This document shows positions 1 through 5,904 of a stretch of 9,547 nt of DNA, piece by piece (the stretch's first letter is position 1; each line of letters opens with the position of its first letter). A program made the position numbers and the translations under genes. Source of the DNA: an uncultured Candidatus Melainabacteria bacterium. Its GTDB lineage: Bacteria; Cyanobacteriota; Vampirovibrionia; LMEP-6097. Location: contig CALBDR010000213.1 in assembly GCA_937927525.1 (NCBI GenBank), positions 1-9,547 on the forward strand, read 5' to 3'. A model generated the notes under the pieces. It was not told the DNA's origin and made no database searches. It worked only from the letters and a program-made list of their open reading frames with translations.

Positions 1-600
1 AATATCATTTGCCATTATTAATTCTGTTAATTTAGCTGCATAGATATCTTTATCTCTAGATGCTATGCGCATAATCCCGATATATTCACCACTAGCTGTC
101 TCATTATTAAGACTTTTACTGACACGATTGATTAAAGCAGACTGGTTTAAAGTTACTTTCATATCTTCATCTGTAAGTTTTTTTTGGTCATCTACTACTA
201 AGAATGACTTTGTGGAATTTTTTGATGCTGAAATTGCAAATTCTAAGATCTTATCGTCAAATACAATATCTGAATTGAAAATTAAAGTATCATCAGCTAA
301 AAGGTCTTTTATTAAGTAAACAGAGTAGATATTGTCTTTAGAGTTAAAGTCTTCATTATATTTATAGCTGATTTGCAAGTTAGAAAAATTTTCTTGTAGG
401 TTTTTTAATTGATTTTTCATATCTTTGGCAGCATAACCAATTACTACTTTAGCTTCATTAAATCTGGCTTTTGCTAGTTGTTTGAGCATTCTTGATAGTA
501 GGCTATCAATTTTATTAATTTTTATGCAGGTTTTGGGTAAACCCTTTGTTAGAGAGCTAATGCGAGATGACATACCTGCAGCAAGAATAATTGCTTTCAT
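1..600 (-). CDS. LicC-like sugar/choline-phosphate nucleotidyltransferase (3' end outside window)
   Basis: The minus strand is open from the ATG at 600 to the window edge, giving 200 residues with no stop. The protein opens with MKAIILAAGMSSR, the glycine-rich NTP-binding loop of the NTP_transferase fold, followed by LPKTCIKI with the conserved PK (residues 22-23). Further signatures follow in the usual order: VVIGY (residues 52-56), DNIYSVYL (about 89-96), the metal-site segment IFNSDIVFD (about 107-115) and GEYIGIMRI (about 171-179). This order matches the LicC phosphocholine cytidylyltransferase and sugar-1-phosphate nucleotidyltransferase group, which transfers a nucleotidyl group to a phosphorylated choline or sugar to make an activated surface-polymer precursor in the cytoplasm. 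The substrate cannot be told from the sequence. An in-frame ATG at 609 is an alternative start. I chose 600 because it begins the canonical MKAIILAAG motif and lies 7 nt after a perfect TATAAT. It is transcribed divergently from the sigma factor gene. Confidence 0.85.
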   Translation of the reverse strand, partial: MKAIILAAGMSSRISSLTKGLPKTCIKINKIDSLLSRMLKQLAKARFNEAKVVIGYAAKDMKNQLKNLQENFSNLQISYKYNEDFNSKDNIYSVYLIKDLLADDTLIFNSDIVFDDKILEFAISASKNSTKSFLVVDDQKKLTDEDMKVTLNQSALINRVSKSLNNETASGEYIGIMRIASRDKDIYAAKLTELIMANDI

Positions 601-607
601 TGCAGTC

Positions 608-613
608 ATTATA
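608..613 (-). promoter_or_regulatory. -10 box, TATAAT placed 7 nt before ATG
   Basis: On the minus strand a perfect TATAAT (613 down to 608) is followed by 7 nt and then the ATG at 600. No Shine-Dalgarno sequence precedes the gene. Normal -10 spacing would put the transcription start at or next to the A of the ATG, so a leaderless mRNA is inferred. No good -35 hexamer is visible, which is a weakness. If translation instead starts at the ATG at 609, the box would overlap that start codon. Confidence 0.4.
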
Positions 614-671
614 TCAAGTGAAAAATGTGGTATAAATAGATTGTACTTTTAGGGAAATCCATTATTTAAGA

Positions 672-1379
672 ATGTCGGACAGTAAAGCTGATATTAAGTC
701 TTTAGAAATCACTTCTGAGACTACTACTAGAGGAGCTGATATAGCGAAATTCATGCCGCTCGTGGAAATGATCGCTCGTAAAGAATATGGTTCTCGTAAG
801 TACCAAAACATTTTTTCTTTTGATGAGTTAGTGAATACAGGGCTTATCACTGTTAATAATTTAATTGAACAAGCTAGATCGAAACAAGATACTAAGTATA
901 ATTCAAGTTATATAGCTCAGTCTGTAAAATGGGCTATTACTGATGAACTTCGTAAAAGACAGTCTTGGTATGGAGTTAAGCGTACGGCACCGAGTGTAGA
1001 TTCTGCTAAACCTAAAAAGGAAGCTGATCCTACAGAAACTACTGTGATTAAGACTACAGAAGATGCTAGAAAAGCAGTCTTCGAAGTAATCATGTCTGTC
1101 GAAGGTATGGAGGATGACTTAGGTTTTGCCCCAGCCGATGATAGCGAAGATCACTTAGATAGGCTTGAGCTTCTTGCAATGAAAGAAAGCTTGAAAAAGT
1201 CTATAAGCAAGCTTCCTGATAATTTGAAGAAAGTTATAATGATGAGATTTTATGAAAATATGTCAGGTAACGAAGTTGCTGAAGCACTAAATGTTACCCC
1301 TTCTAGAATCTCGCATATGATAAAAGAAGCGACGAAAAAACTCAAAGTACTTATGATAGCTGAAGGCTATAATGATTGA
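672..1379 (+). CDS. RNA polymerase sigma factor, sigma-28 (FliA/WhiG)-like
   Basis: The 235-residue product has the sigma-70 family region 2 at about residues 27-104: FMPLVEMIARKEYG, then FSFDELVNTGLITVNNLIEQ (core binding) and YIAQSVKWAITDELRKRQSW (residues 80-99, -10 melting and recognition). This resembles the FliA stretch ending in LDELR. Region 4 is at about 166-229, with KLPDNLKKVIMMRFYENMS and the helix-turn-helix EVAEALNVTPSRISHMIKEA (about 201-220), which contacts the -35. Length is normal for sigma-28 factors (about 240). The segment between them (105-165) is Lys/Thr/Asp-rich and keeps little recognisable region 3. It presumably directs RNA polymerase to a special regulon. No flagellar gene is in the window, so a motility role is not shown. 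No clear Shine-Dalgarno precedes the ATG. The gene ends inside the next gene's start (8-nt overlap). Confidence 0.85.
   Translation: MSDSKADIKSLEITSETTTRGADIAKFMPLVEMIARKEYGSRKYQNIFSFDELVNTGLITVNNLIEQARSKQDTKYNSSYIAQSVKWAITDELRKRQSWYGVKRTAPSVDSAKPKKEADPTETTVIKTTEDARKAVFEVIMSVEGMEDDLGFAPADDSEDHLDRLELLAMKESLKKSISKLPDNLKKVIMMRFYENMSGNEVAEALNVTPSRISHMIKEATKKLKVLMIAEGYND
1362..1366 (+). promoter_or_regulatory. Shine-Dalgarno sequence for the YqaA-family gene
   Basis: GAAGG lies in the last codons of the sigma factor gene, 5 nt before the ATG at 1372. It supports this start and translational coupling of the two genes. It also shows that the organism uses Shine-Dalgarno initiation for internal operon genes. 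Confidence 0.55.
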
Positions 1380-1932
1380 TCTCCCTTTTTTAGACGTAGT
1401 TAAAGAATCTGGTGAATTAGGACTTTTTTTAGTATCTCTTACCGAGTCTATTTTTTTCCCTATTCCCCCTGATTTTTTATATATTCCTATGATTTTAGGA
1501 GGTCATGAACATCCTTATTTCTTAGCTATGCTTGCAAGTATTGCTAGTGTTCTTGGGGCGATTATTGCTTATGCTATAGGTTTCTGGGGAGGTAGACCTT
1601 TAGTTTATAAACTAAGTAATAAGTCTATAGAAAAATATCTAGCAAAAGTAGAGGACTTCTTTGCTAAATATGGCTCAGCATCTGTATTACTTGCTGCATT
1701 TACCCCTATCCCTTTTAAAGTTTTTACCCTATCTTCAGGTATGGCAAAAATGCCTTTTAAGCGTTTTATTTTATTTTCAATTTTAGGCAGGGCTGGGCGT
1801 TTTTATCTTGTTAGTTTTTTCTTGATTAAATTTGGGAAAGACTTGGTGGAAAATTTCTTCAAGTATTCTTTGTTGTTGATAGTCCCGCTTCTTATCTATA
1901 TTTTCCTAAGGAAAAAGAATAACCAATTATAA
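1372..1932 (+). CDS. YqaA/DedA-family (VTT domain) membrane protein
   Basis: The 186-residue integral membrane protein carries DedA/YqaA hallmarks. These are TESIFFPIPPDF (residues 24-35), with the acidic residue and Pro pair of the re-entrant loop; a Gly-rich helix GAIIAYAIGFWGG (about 62-74); FTPIPFKVFTLSSGMAKMPF (110-129); and ILGRAGRFYLV (137-147), with the conserved Gly-Arg and Arg-Phe pairs. A final hydrophobic helix (about 164-179) precedes a Lys/Arg-rich tail. DedA proteins lie in the cytoplasmic membrane, and some are undecaprenyl-phosphate or phospholipid flippases. The substrate of the YqaA branch is not established, so the role here stays general. The start overlaps the end of the sigma factor gene by 8 nt (ATGATTGA), and a GAAGG at 1362-1366 inside that gene lies 5 nt before the ATG. 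The two genes are therefore co-transcribed and probably coupled. Confidence 0.85.
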   Translation: MIDLPFLDVVKESGELGLFLVSLTESIFFPIPPDFLYIPMILGGHEHPYFLAMLASIASVLGAIIAYAIGFWGGRPLVYKLSNKSIEKYLAKVEDFFAKYGSASVLLAAFTPIPFKVFTLSSGMAKMPFKRFILFSILGRAGRFYLVSFFLIKFGKDLVENFFKYSLLLIVPLLIYIFLRKKNNQL

Positions 1933-2016
1933 AGATTATTTTGAATTAAATTTTTTTCATTAATTAATAAACTCTTAACCTCGTATTAATAATTTTTGTC
2001 ACTAATGATAATACAA

Positions 2017-2931
2017 ATGGCAAAAAGAGTAGAAAAACTTAAGCTAGAGAATATTCTGGCTTTAGACACTGAAGTAGAGAAGAAGTCATTCTTCGAGGAA
2101 CTGCAAACAGAAACAGCAAATATTGCTTTAGAAAACTCTTTTGATGTAGATTTTACAAGAATTAACCAAGTTAAACCTAAGTTAGAAACTAACTATGTTG
2201 TTCCTTGGAATGAAATTAGTAAAGAGAAAAAGGTTAGAGCTGTAGCTGAGTACTTTAAAAAGAACCCTTTTGCACATTTAAAGAACTTTCCTAAAGCTAA
2301 GAAAATATTCTTAGACCTTTTTGATAGTATTGAAGATATTGATGAAAATATAGATCTACTTAGAGAGGAACTAGACAAGAATACTTCACCTAGAGATCAA
2401 TACGGTAAAGTTATTATTAATATTACTAAAGATGAATTAAATCCAGCAGCCTTTAAAATTCAGTTGTTTCGTCCAATAATGGAAGAAATCAAGCAATTCT
2501 TTATTTTTGATTTAAGTAAAGCCGAAGAAAGTGTAAATAGACTTCAAGTACATACTCAGAATGAAAGATCTAAGAAAATGATTGTTTTAAGGTCTGTTAA
2601 GCCTGCTAAAAAGAGAAGTAGAATTCCTTTAAAGTCTATTGAATTTGATGCTGAGATCTGGAAAGGTTTTATAGGTTCTTCATTAAAATTAGAAAACCAG
2701 GATAAAGCAATGGATTGCTTAGAGAGAAACCATGTAGTTTTCGAAGACTTTGTGAAAAGAGTAAATGGAAGAGAATCTAAATTTTCCCATTTCTTTGCTA
2801 AAGACTTTATTCGTAATATTTCTATTAGAACCAATAGTAAAGATACTAGCTTTATTAACTTTAAAACTGAAATTGGTCAGAATGTCGAATTTAAAATTAA
2901 TCGCCTTGCAATATCTATGCAGATTTCTTGA
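2017..2931 (+). CDS. Unrecognised soluble protein, 304 residues
   Basis: I do not recognise this protein. It has no signal peptide, membrane segment, cysteine cluster or obvious catalytic motif. It is mixed alpha/beta in appearance and highly charged: an acidic helical stretch around residues 95-120 (DLFDSIEDIDENIDLLREEL), then a basic patch around 185-205 (RSKKMIVLRSVKPAKKRSR) that could bind nucleic acid or lipid head groups. The C-terminal third ends in alternating hydrophobic strands. The chosen start is the ATG at 2017 (MAKRVEKL). In-frame ATG 2005 and TTG 1996 would add 4 or 7 residues. No Shine-Dalgarno is seen at any of them. GATAAT at 2007-2012 may be a -10 box. It follows the YqaA-family gene after about 84 nt and precedes the MlaE gene by 68 nt, so its operon membership is uncertain. 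Codon use matches the neighbours. Confidence 0.75.
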   Translation: MAKRVEKLKLENILALDTEVEKKSFFEELQTETANIALENSFDVDFTRINQVKPKLETNYVVPWNEISKEKKVRAVAEYFKKNPFAHLKNFPKAKKIFLDLFDSIEDIDENIDLLREELDKNTSPRDQYGKVIINITKDELNPAAFKIQLFRPIMEEIKQFFIFDLSKAEESVNRLQVHTQNERSKKMIVLRSVKPAKKRSRIPLKSIEFDAEIWKGFIGSSLKLENQDKAMDCLERNHVVFEDFVKRVNGRESKFSHFFAKDFIRNISIRTNSKDTSFINFKTEIGQNVEFKINRLAISMQIS

Positions 2932-2986
2932 AGACACGCTGACAAACTTCCAATTGAAAACTTTATTTTTCAGCAAATCCTTAAGT

Positions 2987-2992
2987 TATAAT
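2987..2992 (+). promoter_or_regulatory. -10 box, TATAAT placed 7 nt before the MlaE-family ATG
   Basis: A perfect TATAAT is followed by TGACTAG and the ATG at 3000. There is no Shine-Dalgarno in the 68-nt gap after the preceding gene. The geometry is identical to that upstream of the nucleotidyltransferase at 600, and again suggests transcription starting at the start codon. No convincing -35 is seen at 16-18 nt upstream, where the sequence is only T-rich. Confidence 0.45.
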
Positions 2993-2999
2993 TGACTAG

Positions 3000-3779
3000 A
3001 TGGTCTTCAGCTTAAGAAGATATTTAAGAGTAATTAATTCATATTTGCAAACTGTTGCAAAAGCGGTTTATTATTTTTTTCGATCACTTCAGTATACTTT
3101 AAATTTAAAAATATTCATTCCCAACCTAGTTAGTTATGCAAATAATCTGATCTGTTCAGTAACATTACCTACTATTGTTATTGCTGCTGCGATTGGCGTG
3201 GTTATCGGAGTGCAACTCGGTCCTCAGTTCGTAAGTAAAGGTGTCGGAGCAAAGCTTGGGATTCTCACTCTACTTACCATGAGTCGTGAATTAGTTCCTA
3301 TTTTAGGTGGTTTTATGCTTGCAACTCAGTATGGAACAGCACTTACAGCTGAAATCGCCAATATGAAAATTACTGAACAATTAGATGCTTTGAAAATTTT
3401 TAAAGTAAGTCCTAGCTTTTATATTATTACTCCAGCTTTGCTTGCTGGAATTTTCTTAACCCCATTGATTTTCTGGCTTGCTGTCTTAATGGGAACCTTA
3501 AGTACTTATATAACAGTTGCATTAAACGAAAATCTTGCCTGGAATGGTTTTCTCTCTAGTATTATTGATTACTTTAAGCTTGATGATGCTTTGCTGTGTT
3601 TGTCTAAGGCTGTTCTGTTTTCCATATTAATCGTAATTATTGCTTCAACTATCGGCTTGAACGTAGGTGGTGGTGGGGCTCGTGAAGTCGGTAAGGCTAC
3701 TACTGCTACTGTTATTGCGTGTTTTATTGTAGTTATAGTCGTCGACTTAATTGTCACTATGGCTTATCTGGATCTTTAA
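3000..3779 (+). CDS. mlaE: MlaE/Ycf63 (TGD1-like) ABC lipid transporter permease
   Basis: The 259-residue polytopic protein matches the MlaE permease family in length and motifs. It has an amphipathic N-terminal segment (about 1-45) and a hydrophobic helix with IGVVIGVQLGPQFV (65-78). The family core follows: SRELVPILGGFMLATQYGTALTAE (95-118), then IANMKITEQLDALKIF (119-134), the MKxTEQxDAL signature. Later come a long hydrophobic hairpin (about 141-175) and the terminal GxxVGKATTATVIA segment (near 225-240). MlaE dimers, with an MlaF ATPase and an MCE-domain protein, move phospholipid between inner and outer membranes. Here neither partner gene is adjacent, an arrangement known in cyanobacteria and plastids (Ycf63/TGD1). 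The usual AGRxGSAxAAE appears as ATQYGTALTAE, so the arginine is glutamine. The stop is one base before the rsmG start, so the two genes are co-transcribed. Confidence 0.88.
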   Translation: MVFSLRRYLRVINSYLQTVAKAVYYFFRSLQYTLNLKIFIPNLVSYANNLICSVTLPTIVIAAAIGVVIGVQLGPQFVSKGVGAKLGILTLLTMSRELVPILGGFMLATQYGTALTAEIANMKITEQLDALKIFKVSPSFYIITPALLAGIFLTPLIFWLAVLMGTLSTYITVALNENLAWNGFLSSIIDYFKLDDALLCLSKAVLFSILIVIIASTIGLNVGGGGAREVGKATTATVIACFIVVIVVDLIVTMAYLDL

Positions 3780-3780
3780 T

Positions 3781-4470
3781 ATGGACTTCTTGAATAAATA
3801 TTCTGCTGAATTTGAGGAGCTCTTTGAGCTCTATAAGGAGTTTAATGCTCATACTAATATCTCTGCGATTAGAGAGAAAGAGGATGTTTATGAGAAGCAT
3901 TTTAAAGATGCTTTGGAGTTTTTCCCTGAGCTCCAAAAACTAGCTGAGCAAAGCTCAGCTCCTATGAAAGTTATAGACATTGGTACTGGCGGTGGTTTCC
4001 CGACATTGCCTTTAGCGTTGGTATCGAAGAAAGAAGGTTTAGCTCTTCATTTTACAGCTTTAGATTCAGTGAGGAAGAAACTGAAGTTTATTGATTTAGT
4101 GAATGGAGAAATGGACTTAGATAATGTCTTCACATTACATGCACGAGCAGAAGAGATCGGAATGCCTGGGCAAGTATATCGTGAGAGCTTTGATATAGCT
4201 CTCTGTCGCTCTGTAGCGTATTTAAATATGGTTATAGAGTTGTCGGTGCCACTCCTTAGAAAAGATGCTTATTTCGTTGCTTTTAAGCAGTTAGGTGAAA
4301 CTGAATTAGATGATGCAGCAAAAGCTATCAAGGAATTTAAGATTAATCTTGAATCTCGACATAACTATGGCTCGAATAAAGAAAAACAAATTTTGATTTT
4401 CAAGAAGACTCAGAGTACTGCTAATAAGTATCCTCGTAAATATTCACAAATTAAAGCTAAGCCTATTTGA
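3781..4470 (+). CDS. rsmG: 16S rRNA (guanine-N7) methyltransferase RsmG
   Basis: The 229-residue protein has the RsmG (GidB) layout. An N-terminal helix pair ends in FNAHTNISAIREKEDVYEKH and FKDAL (residues 21-45). The SAM-binding loop VIDIGTGGGFPTLPLAL (64-80) follows, then ALDSVRKKLKFI (93-104), the family-specific equivalent of LDSxxKRxxFL. Next are the adenine-contact HARAEEI (120-126) and FDIALCRSVAYLNMVIELSVPLL (137-159), leading to FVAFKQ. The C-terminal YPRKYSQIKAKPI is the usual ending. RsmG methylates N7 of G527 (E. coli numbering) in the 530 loop of 16S rRNA, and its loss is known to give low-level streptomycin resistance. A longer start at 3751 lies inside mlaE. The ATG at 3781, one base after the mlaE stop, gives the normal N-terminus. 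Only a weak GGA (3770-3772) precedes it, so initiation is probably coupled to mlaE termination. Confidence 0.92.
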   Translation: MDFLNKYSAEFEELFELYKEFNAHTNISAIREKEDVYEKHFKDALEFFPELQKLAEQSSAPMKVIDIGTGGGFPTLPLALVSKKEGLALHFTALDSVRKKLKFIDLVNGEMDLDNVFTLHARAEEIGMPGQVYRESFDIALCRSVAYLNMVIELSVPLLRKDAYFVAFKQLGETELDDAAKAIKEFKINLESRHNYGSNKEKQILIFKKTQSTANKYPRKYSQIKAKPI

Positions 4471-4502
4471 TATTTAGCTTACTAAATCAACTCAATCCAT
4501 AA

Positions 4503-4508
4503 TATAAT
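4503..4508 (+). promoter_or_regulatory. Putative -10 box (TATAAT) for the dihydroorotase gene
   Basis: A perfect TATAAT lies in the 48-nt gap after rsmG, 10 nt before the ATG at 4519. The leader would be only about 3 nt, with no room for a Shine-Dalgarno. A weak -35 candidate, TTACTA, is at 4479-4484 (18-nt spacer). This suggests the gene is transcribed on its own rather than only by read-through from rsmG. Confidence 0.4.
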
Positions 4509-4518
4509 TAAAAGACGA

Positions 4519-5904
4519 ATGGATAAGAGAATATTATTATCTAATGCAAAAATAATCAATGAAGGTGAGATCTATGTCGCTGAGGTGATCATCGAAGAGG
4601 ATTTGATTAAAGATATTATCAAGCACGACTCTAAGGATTATCAGGAGTTTAGAAATCATGCCATGAAGGATAATATGGAGATTATCGACCTTAACTTTAA
4701 ATATTTAATGCCGGGAATGATTGATGATCAAGTCCATTTTCGTGATCCTGGACTTACACATAAAGGTGATATGTTTACTGAGTCTAAGGCTGCTGTAGCT
4801 GGTGGTATAACTACTTTCTTCGAAATGCCTAATACGCATCCTAGAACTTTAACTATAGATTTACTTGAAGAGAAGTTTGATAATGCTAAACATAAAGCCT
4901 ACGCTAATTATTCATTCTACATGGGAACGTCTAATGAAAATTTAGACGAAGTTATAAAAATTAACCCTCAAAAGGTTTGTGGAGTGAAAATCTTCATGGG
5001 AGCTTCTACTGGAAATATGCTTGTAGACGATGAAGAAGCACTTTCAGGTTTCTTTAAAAATTCACCTGTGCTCATAGCTACCCACTGTGAAGATGAAGCC
5101 ACCATTAACCGTAACACTCAAATCTTTAAAGAAAGGCATGGTGAAGATCTTTCAGTGGATTACCACCCACTTATTAGAAGTCACGAAGCTTGTTATAAAT
5201 CTAGTGAAAAGGCTGTTGCACTTGCTCAGAAATATGATGCACGTTTACATGTTTTGCATATCTCTACAGCAGATGAATTGAAGCTTTTTAGAAATGATAT
5301 TCCTCTTAAAGAGAAGAAAATTACAGCTGAAGCATGTGCTCATCACTTATGGTTCTCCGATGAGGATTATGAGAAGAGAGGGTCTTTAATTAAATGGAAT
5401 CCAGCGATTAAGACTAAGGGTGATAGAGACGCTATTCAGAAAGCAGTTAGGGAAAATATTATTGATATTATTGCTACTGATCATGCGCCACATACTTTAG
5501 ATGAGAAGAATAATACTTACTTTAAGTGTCCGGCAGGTGCACCTATGGTGCAACACTGTCTAAATGTGCTTTTTGAACTTTATTATCAGGATAAGCTTAG
5601 CCTTGAGCAGATAGTAGAAAAAGTTGCTCATGCTCCAGCTACTTTATTCCAGATTGAGAATAGAGGCTTTATTAGAAAAGGCTATAAAGCTGATTTAGCT
5701 GTATTCTCTGTCGATAGATCTGAGAGGGCTGAATCCTGGACTGTAGATAAGTCTAATATTCTTTACAAATGTAAATGGGCTCCAGTGGAGGGAATTAGTT
5801 TCCATTCTAAAATTCATAAGACCTTTATTAATGGTGAACTCGTCTATAACGAAGGTACTTTTAAAGAAGACTTTCGTGGTGAGAGAGTTAGTTTTAGTCG
5901 CTAG
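4519..5904 (+). CDS. pyrC: Dihydroorotase (Bacteroidota-type, class I-like)
   Basis: The 461-residue amidohydrolase catalyses the reversible cyclisation of carbamoyl-aspartate to dihydroorotate, step three of pyrimidine synthesis, in the cytoplasm. Conserved elements are MPGMIDDQVHFRDPGLTHKGD (64-84), AAVAGGITTFFEMPNT (91-106), GVKIFMGASTGNM (155-167; K157 is the expected carboxylated bridging lysine) and IATHCED (187; H189 metal ligand). They continue with LHVLHISTADEL (H247 metal ligand), ACAHHLWF, IKWNPAIK, IATDHAPHT (D321 catalytic) and a C-terminal RGFIRKGYKADLAVFSVD. The usual HxH metal pair is QxH here (Q71, H73). As I recall, the 440-460-residue dihydroorotases of Bacteroidota share this feature, and the whole sequence resembles that branch, suggesting an old lateral origin. 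No Shine-Dalgarno precedes the ATG. The last 11 nt overlap the end of the convergent gene. Carbamoyltransferase and other pyr genes are not adjacent. Confidence 0.9.
   Translation: MDKRILLSNAKIINEGEIYVAEVIIEEDLIKDIIKHDSKDYQEFRNHAMKDNMEIIDLNFKYLMPGMIDDQVHFRDPGLTHKGDMFTESKAAVAGGITTFFEMPNTHPRTLTIDLLEEKFDNAKHKAYANYSFYMGTSNENLDEVIKINPQKVCGVKIFMGASTGNMLVDDEEALSGFFKNSPVLIATHCEDEATINRNTQIFKERHGEDLSVDYHPLIRSHEACYKSSEKAVALAQKYDARLHVLHISTADELKLFRNDIPLKEKKITAEACAHHLWFSDEDYEKRGSLIKWNPAIKTKGDRDAIQKAVRENIIDIIATDHAPHTLDEKNNTYFKCPAGAPMVQHCLNVLFELYYQDKLSLEQIVEKVAHAPATLFQIENRGFIRKGYKADLAVFSVDRSERAESWTVDKSNILYKCKWAPVEGISFHSKIHKTFINGELVYNEGTFKEDFRGERVSFSR

Noticed and set aside
65..319. Plus-strand open frame of 84 codons at the left edge
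   Set aside because: It lies opposite the nucleotidyltransferase, whose motifs are continuous across 1-600 on the minus strand; the plus-strand translation has no recognisable feature.
641..668. TTGTAC-N16-TATTTA as a sigma-70 promoter for the sigma factor gene
   Set aside because: The -10 would end only 3 nt before the ATG, placing the transcription start inside the coding region; the real promoter cannot be chosen among several A/T-rich candidates.
1940..1958. T-tract after the YqaA-family gene as a terminator
   Set aside because: No stable GC-containing stem precedes the run of T, so an intrinsic terminator cannot be supported.
1963..1992. Direct repeat ATTAATAA at 1963-1970 and 1985-1992, 22 bp apart
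   Set aside because: The two-turn spacing suggests a possible operator, but an 8-base A/T-only repeat is expected by chance in this very AT-rich gap.
2719..2995. Overlapping open frames on both strands around the end of the 304-residue gene
   Set aside because: They are out of frame with a long, consistent coding region, have no ribosome binding site and give low-complexity hydrophobic translations typical of AT-rich DNA.
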